Origin: Candidatus Fermentithermobacillus carboniphilus
GTDB taxonomy: Bacteria > Bacillota > Sulfobacillia > Fermentithermobacillales > Fermentithermobacillaceae
Assembly: GCA_018208355.1 (NCBI GenBank)
Contig: CP062796.1
Span: 685,217 to 749,216 of the forward strand
Length of the DNA: 64,000 nt
Direction of reading: 5' to 3'
The position numbers were made by a program, and so were the translations under genes. Shown here piece after piece: positions 35,052 through 43,309 of the stretch. Positions within the stretch are counted from its first letter, which is position 1, and each line of letters starts with the position of its first letter. The notes under the pieces were generated by a model, which was given only the letters and a program-made list of their open reading frames with translations, made no database searches and had not been told where the DNA came from.

Positions 35052-35076
35052 CACCGCCGGAGGGGGTCGTAAAGCC

Positions 35077-35739
35077 GTGTCGCACCCGTGGAAAAATGCG
35101 AAAGTTTTAAGGATACGAACCCACCTCATAACGGAAAATGACGACGTGGTGGATGTAATACGCCGCTATGCGGGGGATATAGCAGAACCCGGCGACCTTG
35201 TAGGGATCTCCGAGTCGGTAGTGGCCATAATGCAAGGAAGAGCCATACCGCCCGATAGAATCAACCCCGGTTTCTTGGCAAGGTTCCTCGCAAGGTTCGC
35301 CCATCCCGACGCCAGCGTTTCCGCGCCGAGATCCATGCAGATGGCCATCGCGGAAGCAGGCGTTGCCCGGATCCTCATGGCCGCCATCGCCGGTTTCTTT
35401 GGAAAGGTCCTGGGTATACGGGGCCTTTTCTTCAAAGTGGCCGGACACAAAGTGGCCGAAATAGATGATTCGGGAGGCACCATGCCTCCCTACGATAGGC
35501 ACATTATCCTGGGGCCAAAAGACCCGGACAACGTCGCCAGGAAAGTATACCGCAAGACGGGTTTCTGGACTTTGATCCTCGACGTAAACGATAAAGGATG
35601 CGTCGACATCCTGGGTTCAAGTTTCCCGCTCAAACCCGAACAGGAACGATTCGTCAAGGAGATCCTCAAGTCAAATCCGTTCGGCAATGACGACCAGAAG
35701 ACCCCTCTCGTCGTTATCAAGATGAACTCTCCCGACTGA
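35077..35739 (+). CDS. CofE-like protein (F420-0:gamma-glutamyl ligase family)
   Basis: 220-residue protein of the CofE/FbiB fold, which in F420 producers adds glutamate to coenzyme F420-0. It begins with RIRTHLITENDDVVDVIRRY and continues with a GDLVGISESVVAIMQGR segment like the metal/GTP site of CofE, then a C-terminal DVNDKGCVDILGSSFPL. GTG 35077 has GGAGGGGGT upstream; a TTG start 13 codons earlier would overlap the amidase gene. No other F420 gene is present in the window and the closest genes are a decarboxylase and an amidase, so a different gamma-glutamyl-type ligase role is possible. The gene ends only four bases from the convergent M20 gene. Confidence 0.78.
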   Translation: MSHPWKNAKVLRIRTHLITENDDVVDVIRRYAGDIAEPGDLVGISESVVAIMQGRAIPPDRINPGFLARFLARFAHPDASVSAPRSMQMAIAEAGVARILMAAIAGFFGKVLGIRGLFFKVAGHKVAEIDDSGGTMPPYDRHIILGPKDPDNVARKVYRKTGFWTLILDVNDKGCVDILGSSFPLKPEQERFVKEILKSNPFGNDDQKTPLVVIKMNSPD

Positions 35740-35743
35740 AGAG

Positions 35744-37195
35744 CTATAATCCCGCAAGGGCAAATAGAGCCCTCGCGTATATCTTCACCAGGAAGAACAA
35801 ATCTTCGAGGCTCAGATACTCGTCAGCCTGATGGGCGGTCTCGGGCTGCCCGGGCCTCACGGGCCCGTAAGCGACCCCGCCGGGGATCACCTTGGCGTAG
35901 GTCCCTCCGCCGATCGCCATTGGGGGTGAATTGTCGCCTGTTTCTTCCCGGTAAACCCGGAGAAGGGTCTTCACCAGGTGAGAATCGGGATCGGTATAAT
36001 GTGACTTCCCGAGACTCAGGACCTCCAGAGACACACCCTGGGGCTTGTCACAGCTAAGGACCCTCATCTTCAGTTCTTCGCCCGAGGCGCGCACGGGATA
36101 ACGGATGTTGTATATACAAGAGAGCAACCTGTGTCCGTTTTCGTCCCCTGTGGCCGCAACTCCCAGATTGCATGTAAGTTTCCCGGAAATATCATCTTCC
36201 GCCTCTATATTGAGGCCTTTCCCGTAGATCTGGGCCGCATCCGCCGCGAACCTGAGGGCTTCGTGCGAGCCGAGATCCGGTCCCAGAGATGCCAGCAAGT
36301 GTAGAAGACCGGCGAGGGCGTTGGTCCCTGCCCACGGCGTCGATGCGTGACAGGCTCTGCCTCTAGAGGCCATCATCACCTTCCCCGGCTCTTTTTCAAA
36401 CTGAAAATCGATGGGCACAGGTCCTCCCACGCGTTCCCGGACCGAAGCCGCAGCACTTTCCAGCCGCCTGATGACTTCCTCTTCAAAGCCTTCGGGGACC
36501 TCCAGAACCGCCCTGGCTTTTTCCGGCACTATGTTGGGTCTCTCTCCTCCTGAAACTTCTGTGAGGGTGAGCGGCCCCTTCTCTAGCCGGCATGTAACTT
36601 TTGCGTTCATGTTGCCTTTTTCTGCGTACACTAGAGGGAAATATGCATCCGGCGAGAAACCGTAGGTAGGTTTTTCCTCCACCTCGAAGTATTTCCTCAC
36701 GCACCGGAAGCCCGACTCCTCGTTGCCTCCAACGACGTGCCGGACCCTCCTGGAAAGCCTCACCCCGCTTTCTTTGAGGATGCGCAGTGCGTGGAGGCAT
36801 GCAACGGTGGGACCCTTGTTGTCCTGGGCTCCCCGGCCGAAAACCTTCCCGTCAAACACTTCCCCCAGGGGATTTCGAGTCCAGCCTGTGCCGAGGGGGA
36901 CCACGTCGACGTGGGTCAAAGCCATGACTATCTCGTGACCTGTGCCGATCTCGGCGTGGGCGGCGTATCCTTCTACGTCTTTGACGATCATGCCGAAACC
37001 GGCGGCTTTTTCCTTGAAAAAGGTCAAGGCTTCGTGGACCTTTGGGCCGAAAGGTTTCCCTTCCTCGGGCTCCTCCCCCACGCTGGGTATCCTGATTAGC
37101 TCCAAGAGTGTGCTCACGATCTCATCCTTGTGGGAAGCGACCCATTTGTCAGCGTAAGCTGCAAATTCCCCCTCGCTCATTGCTCCTTCATTCAT
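35744..37195 (-). CDS. M20 dipeptidase, PepV-like
   Basis: 483-residue M20A dipeptidase of the PepV/CPG group. Motifs: LTHVDVVPLGTGW with the first metal ligands, GRGAQDNKGPTVACL with the bridging Asp, GGNEESGFRC with the catalytic Glu, and the TAHQADEYL ligand segment near the C-terminus. The larger size than the ArgE-type enzymes comes from the extended lid domain typical of PepV. ATG 37195 overlaps the stop of the preceding M20D gene (TGATG). Such enzymes cleave unspecific dipeptides. It is co-transcribed with the M20D hydrolase, making a two-hydrolase operon. Confidence 0.9.
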   Translation of the reverse strand: MNEGAMSEGEFAAYADKWVASHKDEIVSTLLELIRIPSVGEEPEEGKPFGPKVHEALTFFKEKAAGFGMIVKDVEGYAAHAEIGTGHEIVMALTHVDVVPLGTGWTRNPLGEVFDGKVFGRGAQDNKGPTVACLHALRILKESGVRLSRRVRHVVGGNEESGFRCVRKYFEVEEKPTYGFSPDAYFPLVYAEKGNMNAKVTCRLEKGPLTLTEVSGGERPNIVPEKARAVLEVPEGFEEEVIRRLESAAASVRERVGGPVPIDFQFEKEPGKVMMASRGRACHASTPWAGTNALAGLLHLLASLGPDLGSHEALRFAADAAQIYGKGLNIEAEDDISGKLTCNLGVAATGDENGHRLLSCIYNIRYPVRASGEELKMRVLSCDKPQGVSLEVLSLGKSHYTDPDSHLVKTLLRVYREETGDNSPPMAIGGGTYAKVIPGGVAYGPVRPGQPETAHQADEYLSLEDLFFLVKIYARALFALAGL

Positions 37196-38382
37196 CAATC
37201 CTGCCTCGCTTTCAGAAATTCCTCTTTTGCCTTGAGCAATAGAGACGAGTCGGCCATAAGGTCAAGGGCAGTAAAAGCCATGGCTTTGGCTGATAGGATC
37301 AGTGCCTCTTCGGCTCTCTCAGAAATCGAAGCCTCGCGGAACTCAACCGAGTGACCTGCGACCCCTTCGGGCGCGATCTTGATGTAAGCGTTGCACGCCG
37401 GAACTTCCCGAGATACATCCCCGAAGTCCGTGGACCCCTTCCCGTCGACGATGTCACCCATGACTTCCTCGCCCAGCATAGCAAGATTGGCTCTGAACAA
37501 ATCTGAAAGCACTTTGTTCGGTACCCTGGCCTTGTACCCATCGGCCTCCTGGATCTCCAGTTTGCATCCGGTGGCCAGGGCCCCAGCCCTCGCGCAATCC
37601 TTCACGCGTTCGCACACCTTTTTCAAAGTCTTCTGGGAATATGACCTGACGAGGTACCGCACCTGTGTGTGATCAGGTATTATGTTGACCGCATCTCCAC
37701 CCTTAGTGACCATGCCGTGCATCCTGACATCCTCGGGGACGTGCTGCCGGAGGCACGCCACCGCGTGGAAGAATATGTTGACCGCGTCAAGGGCGTTTAT
37801 CCCTTCCGTTGGACTGCCCGCAGCGTGAGCAGCTTTTCCGTAGTAATCGAACTGGAATGAATGGGTAGCAAGACTCCTGCCGCCGATCCTGGAGGTACCG
37901 GAGGTCGGATGCATCATGAGGGCCGCGTCCACATCCTTGAAGATCCCCGCCTTGACCATAAGGACCTTCCCCCCACCCCCTTCTTCCGCCGGAGTCCCCA
38001 GGACTAGCACCCTGCCGGGAATCCCGGACATTTCCAGGGCTTTCTTGACGCCTACTCCCGCGCCTGCCGCCGAAGTGCCGATTATGTTATGCCCGCACGC
38101 GTGTCCGACCCCGGGCAAGGCGTCGTACTCGGCCAGGACGGCGATAGTCGGACCGCCTTCTTTGACCGAAAAACTCGCGAGGAAATCCGTGTCCATGCCT
38201 GCGACCTTTCTCTTGACCAAAAAGCCCTCTTTTTCGAGAAAAGAGCACAGCCAATTTGACGCTTTATACTCCTCGAAAGCTAACTCCGGATTCTCGTGGA
38301 TGTCTTTTGCCAGCCGGACGAGTTCCTCTCTTACGCCGTCAATAGCCGAAGATGCACTTTTTTTGAGTTCTCCTAGGTCCAT
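37195..38382 (-). CDS. M20D amidohydrolase (AbgB-like)
   Basis: 395-residue M20D zinc hydrolase. Motifs: ENPELAFEEYKASNWL, AEYDALPGVGHACGHNIIG with His and Asp ligands, GTPAEEGGGG with the catalytic Glu, and FDYYGKAAHAAGSPTEGINALDAVN. The C-terminal TDFGDVSREVPACNAYIKI is typical of the AbgB group, which cleaves p-aminobenzoyl-glutamate or other N-acyl amino acids. It is first of a two-gene operon with the PepV-like dipeptidase. It resembles the hydrolase at 27063-28271 in motif context. The ribosome site is weak (GCGGAGCC). Confidence 0.88.
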   Translation of the reverse strand: MDLGELKKSASSAIDGVREELVRLAKDIHENPELAFEEYKASNWLCSFLEKEGFLVKRKVAGMDTDFLASFSVKEGGPTIAVLAEYDALPGVGHACGHNIIGTSAAGAGVGVKKALEMSGIPGRVLVLGTPAEEGGGGKVLMVKAGIFKDVDAALMMHPTSGTSRIGGRSLATHSFQFDYYGKAAHAAGSPTEGINALDAVNIFFHAVACLRQHVPEDVRMHGMVTKGGDAVNIIPDHTQVRYLVRSYSQKTLKKVCERVKDCARAGALATGCKLEIQEADGYKARVPNKVLSDLFRANLAMLGEEVMGDIVDGKGSTDFGDVSREVPACNAYIKIAPEGVAGHSVEFREASISERAEEALILSAKAMAFTALDLMADSSLLLKAKEEFLKARQD

Positions 38383-38690
38383 ACTGAGCGGCTCCGCAAA
38401 CTTTGCGTCCTCTCCGCCTCTGCTGACATCCTCAAGGGGCGAACGATTTACATACCCCTGCCTCGAACAGGAGCTCCTGGGGATCGAGCCGCATCTATCC
38501 GCAGGCCAAGGGTTGGCACGCCCCTACCGCAGAGAGCACCGAGGAGACGCAAAACCGGTGCCAAGTCCCTCCTTCCTCACCGGGCACCGTCGAGCCCGGA
38601 CTGCGTAAAATAGAAGTTCCCCGTGATACTCATATATCTTTTTCCACCGGAAGTTCATTCTCCTCTAAACGAGCGCAATTTCGTAAACAG
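38383..38690. other. GC-rich intergenic stretch, possible structured leader of the M20 operon
   Basis: About 300 bases upstream of the leftward two-hydrolase operon with no coding frame of merit. On the minus strand it contains GGTGCC and GGCACC about 20 bases apart, and several further G/C-rich complementary segments. These could fold into a leader RNA. I compared it mentally with SRP RNA and with cobalamin, glycine, c-di-GMP and THF riboswitches and found no match. Confidence 0.35.
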
Positions 38691-38716
38691 AAAAAGGCGG
38701 GGCGCAAAACCCCGCC
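38691..38716 (-). terminator. rho-independent terminator of the S-layer gene
   Basis: On the minus strand GGCGGGG, a seven-base loop (TTTTGCG) and CCCCGCC are followed by TTTTTCTGTTT, 45 bases after the stop of the S-layer gene. A textbook stem plus T-run. Confidence 0.9.
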
Positions 38717-38760
38717 ACGTGTGGAACATCCGGGGGGCCGGAGACCCGCTCCTCCTGAAA

Positions 38761-41040
38761 TCAGCCGCGCTTCGTGATACGTAGTTCGACCGCGACCTGG
38801 TTCTGAAGTTTGATCCTCACCGCATCTCCTATGCGAAGATCGGTGGGCCTGAGCTCCTGGGTCCCGTAGGTTATCTTCACCTGGGCAGAAAGTGGCACCG
38901 TATATCTCACGCCGTTGTCGTCCACGACAATGACGGTTCCGGATGTAGAGTGACTTATCGAGACGATCGAGCCACCCAAGTCACCGAAGGGAGGTTCGAC
39001 GCCTCTTTGCCTAACCCGGACCTCGGTTGCTTCCTGATTCTGGACCCTGACTTCAACCTTGTCTCCCGGGCGCAGCTCGTCGGCGTCAAGCGACTCCTGG
39101 CCGTACGTGATCCTGGCGTTTTCCGCAACCCGGAGGGTGACCTCCTGGCCGTCATCCTGCTTTACAGTAATCGATACACCCTGAGTCCCGGTGGAAACGG
39201 TCACTATCACACCCGTGATGACGGTCTTTGGTCCCTCGTATCTCGCGGTTATGTGTACTTCCACACAGGTACCGGCTTCTATCCGAAGCCGCACCGTATC
39301 GCCGAAACCTATCTGGGATGGGGTAAGGACCGAATCTCCATTGATTACGCGTACGTTCGATGCCAGGCGAACACTATAGGTATGGCCGTCTCGGTCTTCC
39401 ACTTTGAGGGTGGTACCGGTGCCAGTAAGGCTTACCTCACGCACAACCCCAAGGATATATTGACCCTCGCCCCCGGCTCTCGAGGTTACCGCGATCTGGT
39501 AGGCGAGGTTATTCTGGAGGCGCGCGACTATCCAGTCACCCGGGGCCAGATCTTCCGGTGCCAGTACCAGGGTTCCGTAAGTGATCCTCACGTCGGCACG
39601 GAGGCGTATCGAGTAGGTTTTTCCTGATCGTTCCTGAACGCTCAAGGATACCCCGCCGTCAGACAGGGCTATACCTTCTATGACTCCGTATACCTCACCC
39701 GATACCGAGCCGGACGAGATGACAGTCACGCGGACAGCCACGTCGCCCTCGGCTTCGACTATTACCTGATCTCCAACCGAGAGAGCATCCGGTCCAAGGT
39801 CCCGAACTACCCCGGTAATCTCGCAATCGTCGGAGAGCTTGAACATCTTGGAGCCTTGACCTTCTACAGAGACAGTGATCTTTGTATCACCCTCCGAGTC
39901 GGTCGATATCTCGACGATCTTGCCCCTGTATTGCTTTATTTCTCCCTCGTCCGAGTCTTCCTTACTTTTGACCACAATGAGAAGCGCAACACCCTGCCCG
40001 TTGGAGAGGACCTGGACCTTGTCGCCGACATGGATATCCGACACAGTTCCGGAGGCCTTGCCGAAGACGATCAAGGCATCCGGGGAGATACGATAGGTGA
40101 CCTCTCTGCCCGAAGCAAGTTTTACAGTTATGGACGATCCCGATACGGCGCTCACCCGACCTTCGACGTGGTAAGGAGTCTCATCAGGCAGTTCTTCGTT
40201 GACGAATCTATCCAGGATCGCCGCCATCTCAGCTCTTGTGACAGGCTTCTGGGGACGGAAGGTGTTATCGGGGTAACCCTCGAAAAGCCCTATTTCGATA
40301 GCCTGTGCCACATATCCCCAGGCATCCCTGGATATCGCCGCCGCATCCGAGAAAGGCAGGCTGGCGTCCGTCTTGGATTCAGCTTCTTCCGTGTATCCTA
40401 GCGCACGAACCATGACTTTGGCGATCCATTCCCGGCTAGCTGGCTTCTGCGGTTGTATTTCGGATATATCGACCCAACCCTGGTCTACCGCCAGGAGCAC
40501 ATAGCCCAGGGCCCACCTGGTGGGAGCTGGGACGTAAGGGAGTTTCGTCCCATTGGATGTTAAAAACCGTGCGCCTTCATCATCGTCGTCGCCATCATTT
40601 TCGTCGAGTTTCGCGTAGAAGCCCCCGAACCTCTTGGCGATCTCTTCCGCCTCGTCCTCAAGGCCGAAAGCCTTCACCATCATGGTCAAAGCTTCTGCCT
40701 GGGTCACGGGGTTGTTCGGCTTAAACACGTTCCCATCGTATCCTGTTATGATACCAAGGCCCCTGAGTCTCGAAATAGCACCGAGGGCCCACTCGGCCCC
40801 TTGTAAGTCGGAGAAGCGCAAATCAGATTCTTCTTTCAAGATGTTTCCGGCTCGGTCCAGAAGCTTTTCCACGATTTTATCTGCGTTCTTCAGCCTTCCC
40901 CACGCCTTGGCTTCCACCACTGTCGACTCCCCGACCACAAGGGTTAATGCAAGCACCAAGGCCATTAGCGGCAGAAAACCTAGCCTACGGGCCCTACGAT
41001 GGCCCTCAAAGGTTACTCGTTTTCTTCCATGGTTCACCAA
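38761..41040 (-). CDS. S-layer homology (SLH) domain protein with six beta repeats
   Basis: 759-residue surface protein. A signal peptide (FLPLMALVLALTLVVG, cleavage near VEA) is followed by three SLH domains (residues about 75-290; the best is GLFEGYPDNTFRPQKPVTR), which bind pyruvylated wall polymer. The rest is six imperfect repeats of about 75 residues. Each has a strand pair with ITV, a conserved (V/A)RITYG centre and a GD-V-V-L-N ending (examples near LAPGDWIVARLQN and LRPGDKVEVRVQN). These look like small beta-barrels. The TTG at 41040 has GGGAGG eight bases upstream; the GTG one codon later is also possible. It is followed by a strong terminator and preceded by a hairpin at 41129-41171, so it is a single-gene unit. 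Confidence 0.88.
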   Translation of the reverse strand: MVNHGRKRVTFEGHRRARRLGFLPLMALVLALTLVVGESTVVEAKAWGRLKNADKIVEKLLDRAGNILKEESDLRFSDLQGAEWALGAISRLRGLGIITGYDGNVFKPNNPVTQAEALTMMVKAFGLEDEAEEIAKRFGGFYAKLDENDGDDDDEGARFLTSNGTKLPYVPAPTRWALGYVLLAVDQGWVDISEIQPQKPASREWIAKVMVRALGYTEEAESKTDASLPFSDAAAISRDAWGYVAQAIEIGLFEGYPDNTFRPQKPVTRAEMAAILDRFVNEELPDETPYHVEGRVSAVSGSSITVKLASGREVTYRISPDALIVFGKASGTVSDIHVGDKVQVLSNGQGVALLIVVKSKEDSDEGEIKQYRGKIVEISTDSEGDTKITVSVEGQGSKMFKLSDDCEITGVVRDLGPDALSVGDQVIVEAEGDVAVRVTVISSGSVSGEVYGVIEGIALSDGGVSLSVQERSGKTYSIRLRADVRITYGTLVLAPEDLAPGDWIVARLQNNLAYQIAVTSRAGGEGQYILGVVREVSLTGTGTTLKVEDRDGHTYSVRLASNVRVINGDSVLTPSQIGFGDTVRLRIEAGTCVEVHITARYEGPKTVITGVIVTVSTGTQGVSITVKQDDGQEVTLRVAENARITYGQESLDADELRPGDKVEVRVQNQEATEVRVRQRGVEPPFGDLGGSIVSISHSTSGTVIVVDDNGVRYTVPLSAQVKITYGTQELRPTDLRIGDAVRIKLQNQVAVELRITKRG

Positions 41041-41128
41041 ATCCCTCGCCTCCCGTAAGTCTCTTCAATTCTTTATGGCTCAAACCGGCTACACACATCC
41101 TCCCCGTTTCAGCTACCCTTTCATATGT

Positions 41129-41171
41129 ATCGCAAGGCCCCTGGCTTTTCTGGGGAAAAAGTTCCTGCGAA
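41129..41171 (-). promoter_or_regulatory. hairpin in the leader of the S-layer gene
   Basis: On the minus strand TCGCAGG pairs with CCTTGCGA, enclosing an inner CCCC/GGGG stem, about 90-130 bases upstream of the S-layer start. The stem is not followed by a T-run. It could be a 5' stabilising structure, as found in S-layer transcripts, or part of a larger regulatory RNA. Confidence 0.4.
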
Positions 41172-41278
41172 AGGGGGCTCAGTCAGCGGTACCAGCCTCG
41201 TAACAACCGCCGAATGCGGGTTCAATAGCAGAGGACAGGGATTTGCCTGAAAATCTTCAGCGATGTGGTCCGGGGAGC

Positions 41279-42514
41279 CTACCGTCCTTCAGCCATCCTT
41301 ATCCTTTCAATGGTCGTCGGGTGAGTCCACGCAAACCAGCGGATGAAGGGAGGCGGCTCCACATCCCCCAGATTTGATCTGGCAAGATTGACCTGAGCCG
41401 ACACGAATGAGGTAGAATCCCCAGTGAGCGCAAGAGAGTATCTATCGGCCTGCGCCTCAAACCGCCGTGATAAGAAAGATCCGGCCGGTGTCAGGACGTA
41501 TGACGAAAGGCTTGCGAAAACAAACAGAGCCAGAAGGAACCGGGAAAGGTCCCGCGAGACCAAGGGCTTTGGAAGAGAGCCCGAAAGCATAGCAAACATG
41601 GCCACCACCACGAAGGTGCCGGCGGTCGAAGCGAGGATCCCTTTGACAACGTGACCGAACCTCCAGTGACCCAGTTCGTGAGCCAGCACCAGCCGGACTT
41701 CATTCAGGGAGTTCCCGGAAAGGAGAGTGTCATACAGGACTACCTGCTTAGTACTGCCAATGCCCGCGAAATACGCGTTGCTTCGCGCGGTTTTCCTCGA
41801 TGCTTCCATTACAAGCACTTTATCTACCTTCATGCCGGCTTTACCGGAAAGTGCCTGTACCTCCTGGAGAAGGACCGGATCCTCCAGGGGCACGAACTTA
41901 TCGAATGCGGGGGCCACTACCTGGGGGTATATGAACGCCAAGAATACGCTCCCGACCAAAAAAACCACGGTCAAAAGATACGGCCACGTCCGGGGAAATC
42001 TCAGCACCAGGGCTGCCGTCAGGCTACCTGCAAGAACGTAGACGACGATGGTGAAGGCCGTGCTTTTGGCGTAGTCCAGAAGCCAGGCCGAAACAGTCAT
42101 CCTGGATAGGCCGAACGACTTCTCGAGGTAGTATCCCCGGTACAGTTGAAAAGGGAGGCTGACGAAAGACAGGAACAGCCCCACCGCCGCATAAAGGACA
42201 GCCCCCAGTCCCGCCCCTTTAGCGACCCCTATTGCTTGACCTGAAAAGACCCGGTCGCAGGTGCAGCGGCGCAACTCTCCGGCAACGAGGAAGTACATCA
42301 GCAAAAAGACGGCTACCGTTTCGAGGCCTGATGATACGTAAGAAAGGGTCGCGTGTCGCATTGAAGTCCCCAGGAAACCAGCATCAAAATACCTGGCAGC
42401 CTCCTGGGATGGTTTGCGAGGCAAAGCCGCAACCACCAGCCAAAGAGCCGTAAAACCCAGCGCTATCCCAAGAAGAAACCTTATTCCCTTGAGAATCCGG
42501 TATCCTTCCCACAC
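41279..42514 (-). CDS. M48 family zinc metalloprotease (Ste24/CAAX prenyl protease 1-like)
   Basis: 411-residue membrane protease with about six spans. The zinc motif HELGH is in VLAHELGHWRFGHVV, and the third ligand Glu is in RRFEAQADRYSLAL, so the site is complete. The N-terminal spans and the SLPFQLYRGYYLEKSFGLS segment are characteristic of Ste24 enzymes, longer than HtpX. The start is probably the GTG at 42514, with GAAGGAG ten bases upstream. In bacteria these are quality-control proteases of the membrane. It lies in the same direction as the S-layer gene, about 240 bases before it. Confidence 0.9.
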   Translation of the reverse strand: MWEGYRILKGIRFLLGIALGFTALWLVVAALPRKPSQEAARYFDAGFLGTSMRHATLSYVSSGLETVAVFLLMYFLVAGELRRCTCDRVFSGQAIGVAKGAGLGAVLYAAVGLFLSFVSLPFQLYRGYYLEKSFGLSRMTVSAWLLDYAKSTAFTIVVYVLAGSLTAALVLRFPRTWPYLLTVVFLVGSVFLAFIYPQVVAPAFDKFVPLEDPVLLQEVQALSGKAGMKVDKVLVMEASRKTARSNAYFAGIGSTKQVVLYDTLLSGNSLNEVRLVLAHELGHWRFGHVVKGILASTAGTFVVVAMFAMLSGSLPKPLVSRDLSRFLLALFVFASLSSYVLTPAGSFLSRRFEAQADRYSLALTGDSTSFVSAQVNLARSNLGDVEPPPFIRWFAWTHPTTIERIRMAEGR

Positions 42515-42696
42515 TGCCGGAAACTGCTCCTTCTCTCGTGCAGTAATTTCCCTTATCAGTCTATCCGAATGGAGACCCTCTGAGAACTCCGGTATCCATT
42601 TTTGTTCAGTTAATCATCCCGGTGGCCCCTTTCAGCCGAAGGCGCAGGGTCCTACAAAATTCCGGGGCTGCTCCGAGCCTGGAAAAGGAGTGGCCG

Positions 42697-43194
42697 ATGG
42701 CAAAACTTGATCGAAATCTGGAAACACTAGGAGCGGGGGGATGCGAAATGAGGAATCTGTGGACGAGAGCGCTCTGGGGAGGGGTAATCGGTGTCATCTT
42801 CAAGGACGCGATCCTCCTTTTAGGAAGGGGCGCAGGATGGGTCAAGACGAACCTTCTTGCTTCAATCGCCGGCATCGTAACGTCCAGGGCAACTGCATCT
42901 AGTCCAAGCGGGATGATACTCGGTTTTGTGATTCACGTTCTCTGGGGCGCCGTCTGGGCCCTTTTGTTCACAGCCGTAGTCAGAGCATTTCATTCGCGCC
43001 ATAACATAATCGCCGGTATCATCAATGGCCTCGTGGTATGGTTACTCTGGGGTCTTGTGCTACCCCCTTTGGGGATGGGCACACAGCCGTGGATTCTCGG
43101 GACTGCCACGACGGTCTTCACTCTCCTAGCCTGCCTGGCGTACGGCTTAGCGGTGGGTTACGCGGTAAGCGAAGAGGCGGTCCTGGCAAGGTAG
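42697..43194 (+). CDS. small integral membrane protein of unknown function
   Basis: 165-residue protein with four predicted spans. The middle segment resembles YqhR/DUF1440-type membrane proteins (GMILGFVIHVLWGAVWALLF, then a conserved HNIIAGIINGLVVWLLWGL pair of helices) but I cannot assign a family. ATG 42697 has an AAGGAG site six bases upstream. An internal ATG at 42748 with a G-rich upstream sequence is a weaker alternative. It is alone between divergent and convergent genes. Confidence 0.7.
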   Translation: MAKLDRNLETLGAGGCEMRNLWTRALWGGVIGVIFKDAILLLGRGAGWVKTNLLASIAGIVTSRATASSPSGMILGFVIHVLWGAVWALLFTAVVRAFHSRHNIIAGIINGLVVWLLWGLVLPPLGMGTQPWILGTATTVFTLLACLAYGLAVGYAVSEEAVLAR

Positions 43195-43309
43195 ATCTCG
43201 TCTTCTGGTAAAAGATACATGTGAAACAGCACCCGCTTCGTCGCTCCTCACGTGAGTCCCATTGACTCCCTTTGAGCGGCCTCGATTAGAGGGTCAGACG
43301 GAACAGAAA

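Noticed and set aside
38383..38640. SRP RNA or a known riboswitch before the M20 operon
   Set aside because: A GGAAGGA-like stretch recalls SRP RNA, but the GTCAGGTCCGGAAGGAAGCAG core is absent.
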